Origin: Paenibacillus zeisoli
GTDB taxonomy: Bacteria; Bacillota; Bacilli; Paenibacillales; Paenibacillaceae
Length of the DNA stretch: 64,000 nt
Direction: 5' to 3'
Assembly: GCF_003994465.1 (NCBI RefSeq)
Contig: NZ_RZNX01000001.1
Location: 186,001 to 250,000 of the forward strand
A program made the position numbers and the translations under genes. The notes below the pieces were generated by a model. The model was not told the origin of the DNA, searched no databases, and worked only from the letters and a program-made list of their open reading frames with translations. Position 1 is the stretch's first letter. Each line of letters begins with the position of its first letter. Positions 43,831 to 53,189 of the stretch are shown here, in pieces.

Positions 43831-46194
43831 ATGAGAAGAAGACTCGTTATGGTTGGTAACGGAATGGCTGGTGTAAGGTGCATCGAAGAAATCTTGCAGC
43901 TTGCACCGGATGCATTTGAAATCACGATTTTCGGAAGCGAGCCCCATCCCAACTACAACCGCATCCTACTATCTAAAGTGCTTCAGGGAGATTCAGGAAT
44001 TGAGGATATTGTTCTTAATGACAGAGAGTGGTATGCCAAACACGGAATCCAGTTGTACACGGGTGAGAAGGTCATGCATATTGACCGGGAGAAGCAGACG
44101 GTATTGTCAAATTCAGGACGTATGCGGGGGTATGATGTTCTAATTCTTGCTACGGGATCCCTGCCTTTTATACTTCCACTGCCAGGGGCCGACAAACCGG
44201 GTGTAATGGCCTTCCGCAATGTTTCGGATTGCCTCCAAATTATTGAAGCTGCCCGGACCTACCGGAAAGCGGCTGTCATTGGGGGTGGATTGTTAGGCCT
44301 TGAAGCAGCCCGCGGATTATTGAGTCAGGGGATGGAGGTTGATGTCGTGCATAACTCCTCCTATTTGATGAACCGCCAGCTGGACAGGACTGCAGCGCGA
44401 ATGCTTCAGGAGAAGCTTGAGGCTCAGGGAATGAATTTCCTGCTGGATAAGAACACCAGACGAATTTCGGGGCGTAAGCGTGCTGGAGGGCTGGATTTCA
44501 CGGACGGAACTCACATTTCGGCGGATCTAGTTATTATGGCGGTTGGTATCCGTCCAAACGTTGAACTTGCTCTTAGAAGCAGCATCCGAGTTAACCGCGG
44601 GATCGTAGTGAACGATTATATGGAGACTCCTACTCCAAATATCTACGCAGTAGGTGAATGTGCCGAGCATCGCGGTATTTCCTATGGACTTGTTGCTCCG
44701 CTCTATGAGCAGGCAGCTATACTTGCCCGCAAAGTGTGTGGATTACAGACAGCTCCATACCAAGGCTCGACTTTATTCTCTCAGTTGAAGGTTGCGGGCA
44801 TTCAAGTATTCTCGGCAGGACAAATTCATGAAAATTCAGCCGAGCAATCCATCATTTCCTATGACGGCCTGAAGGGGACCTATAGAAAGGTCGTTATCTC
44901 CTCTTCCGGCACCATAGCCGGAGCAGTGCTGTTTGGGGATGTCCAGGAGGGGACGATTCTGCTTGAGCATATTCGTCGTCAATCGGATGTTACCGAATTG
45001 TACAAGGCGGATCAACAAGGAGCAGCATCATCCACAGGAGATTCATTGATCGCCGAAATGTCAGATCATGAGACCGTCTGCTCCTGTAACGGAGTTAGCA
45101 AGTCAAGAATCATGACAGCAATACGTGAGGAAGGGCTGGAGACGGTTGACCAAGTCCGGGAATGCACTAGAGCATCCGGCACTTGCGGAGGTTGTAAACC
45201 GTTAGTCACTGCACTCCTGAATTATACACTTTCGAATAAGGGGTCAGGTATTCAGACCGTAGAAGCTATATGCAGTTGTACGACTTACTCTCATGAAAGG
45301 GTTAAGGAAGCTGTTCATTCTACTTCTTACAAGGATGTATATCAGCTCATGACCTCTCTGGGGTGGAATCAGCCTATGGGCTGCGAGACATGTCTGCCTG
45401 CTCTTAAATATTATCTGGGCTCACAGGATCCTTCTCTGTTCAGCACAGAGGATTCTCGCAAGAAGTCGGGAGCTTTGAGGAGGGAGGATGGAACATATAC
45501 TGTGATTCCGCGAATTCCAGGCGGAAGCTTGAGTGAGAAGGAGCTGAAGTTAATAACCGATGCGATGAGAAAATACGAGATTCCGCATACTCGCCTAACG
45601 AATGGAGGGATAGAGCTGTCAGGGATCTTAGATTCCGATATCGATTCTCTTATCCAGCATCTTGGATTAGATGTGGTGGAATACCTCTACGGTTATCCGC
45701 TACCGTCAATTACGACCTGTACAGAACCAGGCAGCGGTGTGGATGCCTACCATGAAGCGGTCAATTTGGCAGCCAAACTTGAGATGAGCTTTGGGACCAC
45801 ACAAATGCCGAGCCCTCTCTCCATCGCAGTCTCTGGCAGTCCCCGGCATTTAGCCGGAACTCTTACTAAGGATTTGGGATTTGCCGCAGTGCCGGCCGGA
45901 TGGGAGGTTTATGTGGGAGGAAGCGGCCAACATCCTCTAGTGGAGGGGCAGCTCCTATCTGTAGAAGCTGGGGATGACGAAGCACTGAAGCTCGGGACCG
46001 CTTTTTTACAGTGGTACAGGGAGTCGGCGTGGTTCATGGAGCCAAGCTGGAAATGGGCCCAGCGTATGGGCGGTATCGTTAAGCTGCGTGAAGAACTGTT
46101 CGATGTGCAGCTCAGAGATGAACTAGCAGGGCGTTGGAGTAAGCAGCATTGCAATGAACATTCTGGCCTTCATACCTTGGTTCTTAACAATTAG
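43831..46194 (+). CDS. nasB: Assimilatory nitrate reductase electron-transfer subunit (NasB)
   Basis: A 787-residue flavoprotein passing electrons from NAD(P)H to the nitrate reductase. The FAD motif VGNGMAG opens the chain and a second nucleotide motif GGGLLGLEAA lies near residue 150. Two BFD-type [2Fe-2S] domains follow, each with paired Cys motifs (VCSCNGV...GTCGGC and ICSCTTY...MGCETC). The C-terminal part (about 550-770) looks like the ferredoxin-like half of nitrite/sulfite reductase, with no full sirohaem set of cysteines. The domain order matches B. subtilis NasB rather than a complete nitrite reductase. ATG 43831 has GGAG 9 bases upstream. Confidence 0.9.
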   Translation: MRRRLVMVGNGMAGVRCIEEILQLAPDAFEITIFGSEPHPNYNRILLSKVLQGDSGIEDIVLNDREWYAKHGIQLYTGEKVMHIDREKQTVLSNSGRMRGYDVLILATGSLPFILPLPGADKPGVMAFRNVSDCLQIIEAARTYRKAAVIGGGLLGLEAARGLLSQGMEVDVVHNSSYLMNRQLDRTAARMLQEKLEAQGMNFLLDKNTRRISGRKRAGGLDFTDGTHISADLVIMAVGIRPNVELALRSSIRVNRGIVVNDYMETPTPNIYAVGECAEHRGISYGLVAPLYEQAAILARKVCGLQTAPYQGSTLFSQLKVAGIQVFSAGQIHENSAEQSIISYDGLKGTYRKVVISSSGTIAGAVLFGDVQEGTILLEHIRRQSDVTELYKADQQGAASSTGDSLIAEMSDHETVCSCNGVSKSRIMTAIREEGLETVDQVRECTRASGTCGGCKPLVTALLNYTLSNKGSGIQTVEAICSCTTYSHERVKEAVHSTSYKDVYQLMTSLGWNQPMGCETCLPALKYYLGSQDPSLFSTEDSRKKSGALRREDGTYTVIPRIPGGSLSEKELKLITDAMRKYEIPHTRLTNGGIELSGILDSDIDSLIQHLGLDVVEYLYGYPLPSITTCTEPGSGVDAYHEAVNLAAKLEMSFGTTQMPSPLSIAVSGSPRHLAGTLTKDLGFAAVPAGWEVYVGGSGQHPLVEGQLLSVEAGDDEALKLGTAFLQWYRESAWFMEPSWKWAQRMGGIVKLREELFDVQLRDELAGRWSKQHCNEHSGLHTLVLNN

Positions 46195-46236
46195 AAATCT
46201 CAGTTGACTTCAGTCCATTAAAGGGAGGTGTTGATT

Positions 46237-48348
46237 ATGAGTGTTGCCGAGCGAGCTTTATCTACCGAACGATTTATCATGAATACGCAGTGCCCCTTCT
46301 GCAGTGTTCAGTGCAAAATGCAGGTCACTGAAGAGAAGACGGCGGGAGGACGCACCACTTATTCTGTAGAACCCACTCCCAATCAAGCTTCTCAGGGGCG
46401 GTTATGCATCAAAGGAATGAATGCCCACCAGCATGCGGTACATCGTGACCGGCTTCTGTATCCACTTAAGAAGCATAACGGAAGCTTCGTAAGGGTGTCC
46501 TGGAATGAGGCGTTCGAGCTCATTCGCGAGCAATTCACATCCATTCAAGCCAAGTATGGCAAGGATGCACTCGGTGTATACGGTGGAGGGTCATTAACCA
46601 ATGAATCAGCCTATTTACTCGGAAAGTTCGCGCGGGTAGCCCTAGGAACACGTTATATCGACTATAACGGAAGATTCTGTATGTCATCCGCTGCCTCAGC
46701 CGGAATTAAGACATTTGGGGTTGATCGAGGACTCACAAATCCGCTCTCTGATATCCCGCATACCCGGTGTATTATTTTGGCCGGTACGAATATTGCCGAG
46801 TGCCAACCTACACTGATGCCATATTTCACAGAAGCTCAGAAGAACGGTGCTTATCTTATTGTCATAGATCCTAGAAATACGGCTACGGCTAACCTGGCTG
46901 ATCTGCATTTGAAGGTCAAGCCAGGGATGGACGCGGCACTTGCAAACGGAATGCTGAAGGTGATTCTGGAGGAGGGGCTGGCAGACCGGAACTTTATTGA
47001 AGGCAGAACGAAGGGCTTTGAGGCGTTGCAGATGCATTTGGAGTCTTCCAGTCTGGAGGAGCTTGCTAATTTGACAGGGGTCTCTGTACAGGATATACGG
47101 AAAGCGGCTGTGAAATATGGAACCTCTGAGACCGGGATGTTATTTACGGCAAGAGGGGTTGAACAGCACACTGACGGACATCTTGCAGTCCGAAATTACA
47201 TGAATTTGGTGCTAGCAACCGGCAAAATCGGCCGTGCTTACTGCGGCTACGGTGCAATAACAGGCCAAGGGAACGGCCAAGGTGGCAGGGAGCATGGACA
47301 GAAGGCGGATCAACTGCCCGGCTACCGATTGATCGAGAATGAGCATGACCGTGAGTACATTGCTGGGGTATGGGGACTTGATCCGGCTCATCTCCCAGGG
47401 AAGGGGGTATCGGCTTATGAAATGATGGAAAAGGTTCATGAGCAAGAAATCCGCTCCTTGTTCGTTATGGGCTCCAACCCGATTGTCTCCAACCCGAACG
47501 CGGATTTTGTTGAGGAGGGGCTAAGTAAGCTTGATTTCCTGGTTGTAGCGGACATGTTCCTGTCCGAAACGGCGCGAATGGCTGATCTGGTCATTCCTGT
47601 GTCCTCTTATCTTGAGAACGAAGGAACGCTGACGAATCTGGAAGGGCGTGTTCTGCTTCGTCAGGCTGATCGCCCGCTTCCGGGAGAAGTGCTTCATGAT
47701 TGGCAGATTCTCTCGCTGATTGCTCGTAGTATGGGCAAGCCGGAATTCTTCCCTTACGAGTCCGCTGAGGAAATTTTCAACGAGCTTAGAGTGGCCAGTA
47801 AAGGTGGAGCAGCTGATTATTACGGGATTAGTTATGATCGGCTGCGCGAGGAGGAAGGCGTATACTGGCCTTGTCCACAAGAGGAGCATCCGGGTGAAGC
47901 CCGGTTATTCGAAGAGGCCTTTGCCCATCCGGATGGCAGAGCTGAATTTGTCTGTGTTCCAGAGCATGTTCTACCCGAGGAGATTGATGCGGAATATCCA
48001 CTCTATATGACTACCGGACGGGTACTCGCTCATTATCTGTCCGGGGTACAATCCCGAAGAAGCGCTGCTTTAGCGGCTCGGAATGTGGAATCCTTCGTTG
48101 AAATTCACCCGAACGCGGCTAGACGCTACAGGGTGCAAGATGGGGAGTGGGTTACATTGGAATCCCGTCGCGGAACTACCGTGGTGCGGTGCCGAGTCAC
48201 CGATCAAATCAGGGAGGACACTTTGTTCGTCCCTATGCACTGGGGAGATACACAGAACGTGAACCGGCTGACGAATCAGGCTCTGGATCCCTTTTGCCGA
48301 ATGCCGGGTTTCAAAGTATGTGCTGTACGAATTCAAGCTTACGTGTAG
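46237..48348 (+). CDS. nasC: Assimilatory nitrate reductase catalytic subunit (NasC)
   Basis: A 703-residue molybdopterin enzyme reducing nitrate to nitrite. The [4Fe-4S] motif is CPFCSVQC...RLCIKG near the start, and the likely Mo ligand is Cys148 (NGRFCMSSAASA). Other family stretches: GTNIAECQPTLMPYF, RGVEQHTDGHLAVRNYMNLVLATGKIG, NPIVSNPNADFVEEGL, and TTGRVLAHYLSGVQSRRSAAL. The start is ATG 46237 after AAGGGAGGTG; a GTG at 46228 overlaps the ribosome site. It follows nasB by 42 bases and precedes the nitrate transporter. Confidence 0.92.
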   Translation: MSVAERALSTERFIMNTQCPFCSVQCKMQVTEEKTAGGRTTYSVEPTPNQASQGRLCIKGMNAHQHAVHRDRLLYPLKKHNGSFVRVSWNEAFELIREQFTSIQAKYGKDALGVYGGGSLTNESAYLLGKFARVALGTRYIDYNGRFCMSSAASAGIKTFGVDRGLTNPLSDIPHTRCIILAGTNIAECQPTLMPYFTEAQKNGAYLIVIDPRNTATANLADLHLKVKPGMDAALANGMLKVILEEGLADRNFIEGRTKGFEALQMHLESSSLEELANLTGVSVQDIRKAAVKYGTSETGMLFTARGVEQHTDGHLAVRNYMNLVLATGKIGRAYCGYGAITGQGNGQGGREHGQKADQLPGYRLIENEHDREYIAGVWGLDPAHLPGKGVSAYEMMEKVHEQEIRSLFVMGSNPIVSNPNADFVEEGLSKLDFLVVADMFLSETARMADLVIPVSSYLENEGTLTNLEGRVLLRQADRPLPGEVLHDWQILSLIARSMGKPEFFPYESAEEIFNELRVASKGGAADYYGISYDRLREEEGVYWPCPQEEHPGEARLFEEAFAHPDGRAEFVCVPEHVLPEEIDAEYPLYMTTGRVLAHYLSGVQSRRSAALAARNVESFVEIHPNAARRYRVQDGEWVTLESRRGTTVVRCRVTDQIREDTLFVPMHWGDTQNVNRLTNQALDPFCRMPGFKVCAVRIQAYV

Positions 48349-48388
48349 ATAAAGAGATAAATGAGATAAAGAGATAGGAGTGGAATCG

Positions 48389-49585
48389 ATGAATAATAAG
48401 CGTGTATATCAACTTCCTCTTCAGACCCTAAGTCTGATACTGGGCTTTGCCGCATGGGTACTTCTGTCTTCCATGATCTCTACGATCAAAGTAGATCTCC
48501 ATCTGTTACCCGGCCAAATTGCTTGGATCACAGCCATTCCGGTACTTTCGGGGTCGCTTCTTCGGATACCCGCCGGTTATTTAACGAACCGATATGGGGC
48601 AAGGATCATATTTATGACGGGTTTTCTCATTCTTATTATTCCAATGCTGTGGCTGACAGCCGCTCGTCATTTTGAAGAACTGCTCGGGATCGGGTTGCTA
48701 TTGGGAGTAGGAGGATCCATGTTCTCCGTTGGGGTAACCTCGCTGCCGAAATATTATCAGAAAGACAGGATGGGATTTGTCAACGGAATTTACGGACTGG
48801 GTAATCTGGGTTCTGCACTGACCACCTTCGGATTACCGCTTCTTGCGGCATCGCTCGGCTGGCGTAACGCTCCATGGATCTACATGGGCGTAATGCTGCT
48901 CATGGCTCTAATCGTATTTAAGACTGGCGACCGGGAGGAATCCAGGGTGAACCAGCCGCTTATGAAGCAGATCAAAGAACTATCCAGGCAATCAAAGTTA
49001 TGGGTGCTTAGTTTGTTTTACTTTATTACATTTGGTTCGTTTGTTGCCTTTACCGTATTCCTCCCCAATTTTCTTGTAGAATCCTTCGCGTTAACCAAGC
49101 CGGAAGCAGGTATCTATACGGCGTGTTTCATCGGTCTAGCTACTCTGATCCGCCCTGTAGGAGGCCTCATAGCCGATAAATTGAATCCTTATATGTTATT
49201 ATCGCTCGTATTTGCCGGCATCGGAGTCTCCTCGCTAGTTCTCAGTCTCTCTCCAGGCTTTGGGGTCTACACTGCGGCCACGATGAGTATTGCCTTATTC
49301 GCTGGGGTTGGCAATGGGGCTGTGTTCAAATTGGTTCCCCTGTACTTTGTACGGGAGGCTGGCGTAGCAAACGGTATTATCTCCGCAATTGGCGGATTAG
49401 GGGGATTCTTCCCACCGCTGTGTCTTGGGCTGATCAAAGGATTTACAGGCAACTATATGCTTGGCTTCATTTTGATGAGTGGCTATGCATGGATTTGTCT
49501 GGTTATTGCCCTGCTCTATGTCAAATATTTCAGAAAGCCTGCAAGAGAAAGTAGTGCGGCTGTGGTAGCTTTTCAGACTAGGTAA
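48389..49585 (+). CDS. nasA: Nitrate/nitrite MFS transporter (NarK/NasA family)
   Basis: A 398-residue major-facilitator protein with about 12 helices. NNP-family motifs: GSLLRIPAGYLTNRYGARI, GLLLGVGGSMFSVGVTSLPKYY, GFVNGIYGLGNLGSALTTFGLPLLA, FKLVPLYFVREAGVANGIISAIGGLGGFFPP. It should import nitrate for NasC. The start is ATG 48389 with AGGAG 8 bases before; GTG 48380 overlaps that site. It is the last gene of the cluster. No nitrite reductase genes (nasDE) occur in the window. Confidence 0.92.
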   Translation: MNNKRVYQLPLQTLSLILGFAAWVLLSSMISTIKVDLHLLPGQIAWITAIPVLSGSLLRIPAGYLTNRYGARIIFMTGFLILIIPMLWLTAARHFEELLGIGLLLGVGGSMFSVGVTSLPKYYQKDRMGFVNGIYGLGNLGSALTTFGLPLLAASLGWRNAPWIYMGVMLLMALIVFKTGDREESRVNQPLMKQIKELSRQSKLWVLSLFYFITFGSFVAFTVFLPNFLVESFALTKPEAGIYTACFIGLATLIRPVGGLIADKLNPYMLLSLVFAGIGVSSLVLSLSPGFGVYTAATMSIALFAGVGNGAVFKLVPLYFVREAGVANGIISAIGGLGGFFPPLCLGLIKGFTGNYMLGFILMSGYAWICLVIALLYVKYFRKPARESSAAVVAFQTR

Positions 49586-49621
49586 GTGTAAGCACATCAT
49601 GTCTAGTGCATGAAATAAGAC

Positions 49622-49666
49622 TAAGAGCTGCAGTATCCCACGTTCATGGGTACTGCAGCTCTTATT
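49622..49666 (+). terminator. Terminator of the nas cluster
   Basis: TAAGAGCTGCAGTA pairs with TACTGCAGCTCTTA, with an inner CCCA/TGGG pair and a short T run. A-rich flanking sequence also allows use from the opposite side. Confidence 0.85.
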
Positions 49667-49739
49667 TGATATGGAAGGCAGCAACAGTAGGAATGACCGC
49701 GCCGCTTCATCTGGCTCCTCACCGAAGTTAGTCAGCTTC

Positions 49740-50486
49740 CTAGGATTCGGGTAGGAGCGCCAGCTTGGCAATCTGCTCCTGTACATCGGTGTTCAGAAAT
49801 CCGCCGTGGTAGCAGATCACGTTCTGAACAGGATACTCTAGGAATTTACCAATCGATTTCATAGCCGTGCTCTTGTCAGGAGTCATGGTTGGATTAGGTC
49901 CAACTAGCTGACCTTTACTAACCATCATTGCGTCTCCGGCAATCAAAATCTGGCTTGGTCTGTGGTACAGGCTAATATGTCCGGGAGTATGACCAGGAGT
50001 CTCGATAACCGTTAATCCCCCGCCAAAAGGCAAGGTCTGACCTTCTTCCACCAGTACGCTAATGTTCGCTTCAGATTCAGAAGAGAAGACCCGCTCAAAT
50101 TGCGCCCGATCTTGTTCACTTAGTAAACCCAGAATGATTTCACGTCTTTCCGGAGATAACTTGATCAGCGGCTTCTCTCCTTCAATATAAGGCTGATCCT
50201 CCTTATGGGCATATACCTTAGGACGCTTGCTGCTATTCTCTAGGAATTGGGGAAGACTTCCGATATGATCAGCGTCTTGGTGAGTAAGTATAATTGCGTT
50301 AAGCTTCTCAGGAGATAGTCCAGCCTCGCTGATCTGCTTCAAGATGAGATCTCTGCTGCCCGGAAAGCCTGTATCTATGAGAACCATTTGTTCATTATCG
50401 TAGACAACGACAGGATGAATAACCATGGTCTGATCACCAGCTTGAAAGGTTAAACTTAACATTTCTACTCCATTGGAAATTTTCAT
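49740..50486 (-). CDS. Metallo-beta-lactamase-fold hydrolase
   Basis: A soluble MBL-fold hydrolase of about 248 residues. The metal motif is LTHQDADHIG (HxDxDH), with further ligands in TPGHTPGHISLY and AGDAMMVSKG. The substrate is unknown; the family includes lactonases and glyoxalases. The start is unclear: ATG 50486 lacks a ribosome site, while GTG 50519, 11 codons upstream, lies inside an ideal AAGGAGGTGA. It is divergent from a TetR regulator, which may control it. Confidence 0.85.
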   Translation of the reverse strand: MKISNGVEMLSLTFQAGDQTMVIHPVVVYDNEQMVLIDTGFPGSRDLILKQISEAGLSPEKLNAIILTHQDADHIGSLPQFLENSSKRPKVYAHKEDQPYIEGEKPLIKLSPERREIILGLLSEQDRAQFERVFSSESEANISVLVEEGQTLPFGGGLTVIETPGHTPGHISLYHRPSQILIAGDAMMVSKGQLVGPNPTMTPDKSTAMKSIGKFLEYPVQNVICYHGGFLNTDVQEQIAKLALLPES

Positions 50487-50638
50487 CGTAGACCAAAGCC
50501 ATGTAAGCTTTGGAGTCACCTCCTTGTAATTGGAAAAACTTATAAGTTCATTATATGACTTTCAAGTTTCTTACGTCAATTATCAAATCGGTTGACGCTT
50601 GAAACTGAACCTGTCACTATTTATAAGGGGGGCTTACC

Positions 50639-51529
50639 ATGGAACAATTAAAGAAACGACAAATTATGAATATGGCGATGGAGGTATTCAAAGACAAAGG
50701 TTATGTGAATGCCTCCATGCAGGATATAGCAGAGAAATGCGGAATGGCAAAGGGGAGTATTTATAAGCTTTTTCCTTCCAAAGAAGAGTTATTCATTGCT
50801 GTGTTTGAAGATTGTTATTACCAAATGTTCATTTTGGCTGAAGAACTGGAGCGCAAGAGGAAGCAAGAAAGATGGACCAGAGAACAACTATTTCTACAGC
50901 ATATTGCGTTCCAGCTTGAATACATAACCGAGCACTACTTTCTCATGATGGAATTTAAAGAACTGCCAATTAAGACAAACGAACTGTTCATTTCAATAAC
51001 GATGAAGAAGAAAGATTATATGCTCAAATGGCATCGGGATTTCATTCTTAACATGTATGGAGAACAAGCAGAGGCCTGCATTTGGGATATCGTGATGATC
51101 TATCGGGGAATTCTGAAGGAATATTTGTCACTGCTGCAGCAGCATGTGATCGGACTCTCCATTGCAGAGATTGCTGCTTTTATCGTTAGCCGGATGCATG
51201 CCTTAGTTGCTGATCTCCGTGCTAAGGATGCTGATCCCATCCTCAAAGAAAGTAATATTCTTAACAATGCATCGAACCCGGCAAATCAGCAAATGACACA
51301 AGCTGCCGTACACGAACTCCTGGATTCTATTATAAAGGAGCTGCAGCAGGATACAGAGGGAGAGAATCTGAACCGGCAGCAGCTTCTTGAGGTAACCGGA
51401 CTAATGCGAAAGGAATATGATCTTCCAACAGCCAATCCTACCATGCTGCAAGTCTATATGGCTTTCCTGGAGACAGCTCCTGAGCTGCGCTCCTATGTAA
51501 GGCAGCTAAAGTTAATGTTAAGATTTTAG
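50639..51529 (+). CDS. TetR-family transcriptional regulator
   Basis: A 296-residue regulator, long for the family (usually about 200). The HTH is near residues 12-60: FKDKGYVNASMQDIAEKCGMAKGSIYKLFPSKEELF. The rest is an all-helical ligand domain with a long C-terminal extension. It is divergent from the MBL-fold gene. The 119-base gap contains TTTCAAG-type half-sites (at about 50563, and inverted GCTTGAAA at about 50596), a possible operator. Confidence 0.88.
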   Translation: MEQLKKRQIMNMAMEVFKDKGYVNASMQDIAEKCGMAKGSIYKLFPSKEELFIAVFEDCYYQMFILAEELERKRKQERWTREQLFLQHIAFQLEYITEHYFLMMEFKELPIKTNELFISITMKKKDYMLKWHRDFILNMYGEQAEACIWDIVMIYRGILKEYLSLLQQHVIGLSIAEIAAFIVSRMHALVADLRAKDADPILKESNILNNASNPANQQMTQAAVHELLDSIIKELQQDTEGENLNRQQLLEVTGLMRKEYDLPTANPTMLQVYMAFLETAPELRSYVRQLKLMLRF

Positions 51530-51557
51530 CGATTAGGTCTTCATAACTTCATTACAG

Positions 51558-51600
51558 TTGCACGAACTTGAGATGTCTTTTATAATACCCATAGGGGTAT
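51558..51600 (+). promoter_or_regulatory. Promoter overlapped by a CsoR/CstR-like operator
   Basis: TTGCAC, 17 bases, then perfect TATAAT at 51581. The -10 is overlapped by ATACCCATAGGGGTAT (51585-51600), an inverted repeat of the kind bound by CsoR-family repressors (copper-sensing CsoR, persulfide-sensing CstR). A bound repressor would cover the -10 and start site. No csoR or cstR gene is in the window. Confidence 0.65.
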
Positions 51601-51638
51601 GTAGTCGATCTATTACATCTAGGACACTGGAGGTTGAA

Positions 51639-52010
51639 ATGACGATTCTAATACTGCTTGTTATTTTAGGTATTCTTGGGTATATACGCACACTTTGGCC
51701 CGTCAAGGGACTCTCCTATGTTGACGCTCATGTACTGCGGGAGAAAGATAGATCCGGTCAAAAGCTCCTTGATGTTAGGGATGCTTATGACTATGAGAAG
51801 TGTCATATTCAAGGCTCGATTAATATCTCGATTGGACGGTTGCCTTTTGTATGGAAAAAGGATATTTCAGCCGAGGATTCCGTCCTTATTCTTGCAGACA
51901 GTATGCGCAAGAGCAGGAAGGCGGCGAGGATATTGAGAAAGCATGGCTTTCAAAGGCTGCAGGTTCTGCGGGGAGATTATTGTGAATCGGTGAGATTTCT
52001 TCTTAGGTAA
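51639..52010 (+). CDS. Membrane-anchored rhodanese-like protein lacking the catalytic Cys
   Basis: A 123-residue protein. Start ATG 51639 with GGAGG 7 bases before; an earlier in-frame ATG (51558) lies within the promoter. Residues 2-17 form a membrane segment (MTILILLVILGILGYI). The rhodanese fold follows: LLDVRDAYDYEKCHIQGSINISIG and VLILADSMRKSRKAARILRKHGF. The active-site loop, normally CxxGxRS, reads ADSMRKSR, so no sulfur-carrying Cys is present there. It may bind rather than transfer sulfur. The CsoR/CstR-type operator in its promoter fits sulfide or metal control. Confidence 0.8.
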   Translation: MTILILLVILGILGYIRTLWPVKGLSYVDAHVLREKDRSGQKLLDVRDAYDYEKCHIQGSINISIGRLPFVWKKDISAEDSVLILADSMRKSRKAARILRKHGFQRLQVLRGDYCESVRFLLR

Positions 52011-52011
52011 A

Positions 52012-52050
52012 AACAACAGCCAACCTCTTAGGGGGTTGGCTGTTGTTGTT
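52012..52050 (+). terminator. Terminator between the rhodanese gene and the SepM-like gene
   Basis: AACAACAGCCAACC pairs with GGTTGGCTGTTGTT. Flanking A and T residues allow use from both sides. Confidence 0.9.
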
Positions 52051-52065
52051 AAATGGCCTTGCATT

Positions 52066-53100
52066 TTAGGATTTAGGGGTAAGCTTCCTTAAATATGCTA
52101 CCGCCTCATGTGTGGATTTGACGGGAACAATGGTTATCTTATATCCCCGCTTTTTTGCTTCATCAAGGATATCCTTCGTGTTGGAATCCCCTGGTTTCAC
52201 ATCAGCGGGTGCGAAGAAGATATCGATCCCTGCTGCATGAGCCGCGACAATTTTGTCCCGGATGCCACCGATCTGCTGCACATTCCCCTGGATGTCTAAA
52301 GCTCCTGTACCGGCAATTTGATATCCTCTGGTCAGGTCATAGTTAGGCAGAGTCTGACTGTACACCTCGAGGGAGAACATCAGGCCGGCAGAAGGCCCGC
52401 CAATATCCGAGGCTTCTATCGTAACGTTACGTGGGGGGTTGATGGCATATTCATCCTCGGGCATTATACCCAGTCCGGGCTTGCCGCTTGGTAGCTGAAT
52501 AAGCTTAACCGATTCGGTATGATCGTTATCTCGATGACGGTAGGAGAGACTGACCGCTTCTCCGGCTTTCTTATGACGAATATAATCGATCATATCCGAG
52601 GCTTTCCGGGTAGGCTGGCCATCTACAGCAGTGATCACATCTCCAACATCAAGCTTATTGGCTAGATTAGACTCTGGAATGATACTGGTTACGAAGACAC
52701 CTTTGTGGTGAGCCGGTACTGTAACCCCAGCTTCCTTAAGACCCGCAATGATAGCGTTCTGCTGGGAGGTGCTCATCATATGCCTGAGCAGAAAGCTGTA
52801 TTCTTCATCAGTTAATCCACCTTTTACGTCCTTGGCTTTCTCGATTTGCACATCGTCTCTGAAGAACGATGCGATCCAATTGTAGACATTCAGCTTGCTC
52901 GAGAGGACGGTAGTCAGGTAAAAGCTCCCTTGTTCGTTCTTGTGCCCGTTCTCCACCGTAATTCTTGGGGCAAGGGCTTCCAGATCTCCCGGCTCCTTCA
53001 AATAGTAAGGAAGGGGAATAAGGTACATGCCCCCAAGTAAAATAACACTCGCGATGAGAATAAGAGCGGATTTACGGATCCTGTTATGTAATGGCTTCAC
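52066..53100 (-). CDS. SepM/YlbL-like PDZ and Lon-type (S16) serine protease
   Basis: A 344-residue membrane-anchored protease. One N-terminal helix (about 11-30), a PDZ domain (about 130-205: GVFVTSIIPESNLANKLDVGDVITAVDGQPT), and a Lon-like S16 domain with the Ser-Lys dyad Ser237 (SDIGGPSAGLMF) and Lys283 (GGIRDKIVAA). SepM-type enzymes process secreted peptides at the outer face of the membrane; the target here is unknown. The start is GTG 53100 with AAAGGAA upstream. Confidence 0.93.
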   Translation of the reverse strand: MKPLHNRIRKSALILIASVILLGGMYLIPLPYYLKEPGDLEALAPRITVENGHKNEQGSFYLTTVLSSKLNVYNWIASFFRDDVQIEKAKDVKGGLTDEEYSFLLRHMMSTSQQNAIIAGLKEAGVTVPAHHKGVFVTSIIPESNLANKLDVGDVITAVDGQPTRKASDMIDYIRHKKAGEAVSLSYRHRDNDHTESVKLIQLPSGKPGLGIMPEDEYAINPPRNVTIEASDIGGPSAGLMFSLEVYSQTLPNYDLTRGYQIAGTGALDIQGNVQQIGGIRDKIVAAHAAGIDIFFAPADVKPGDSNTKDILDEAKKRGYKITIVPVKSTHEAVAYLRKLTPKS

Positions 53101-53189
53101 TCGATTGTATTCCTTTCGTTTTTCTCTAGTATACTATATCAGAATGCCCACTGAAGAGAAGGATGTGATAAGTTTGGAATGTGTAATAC

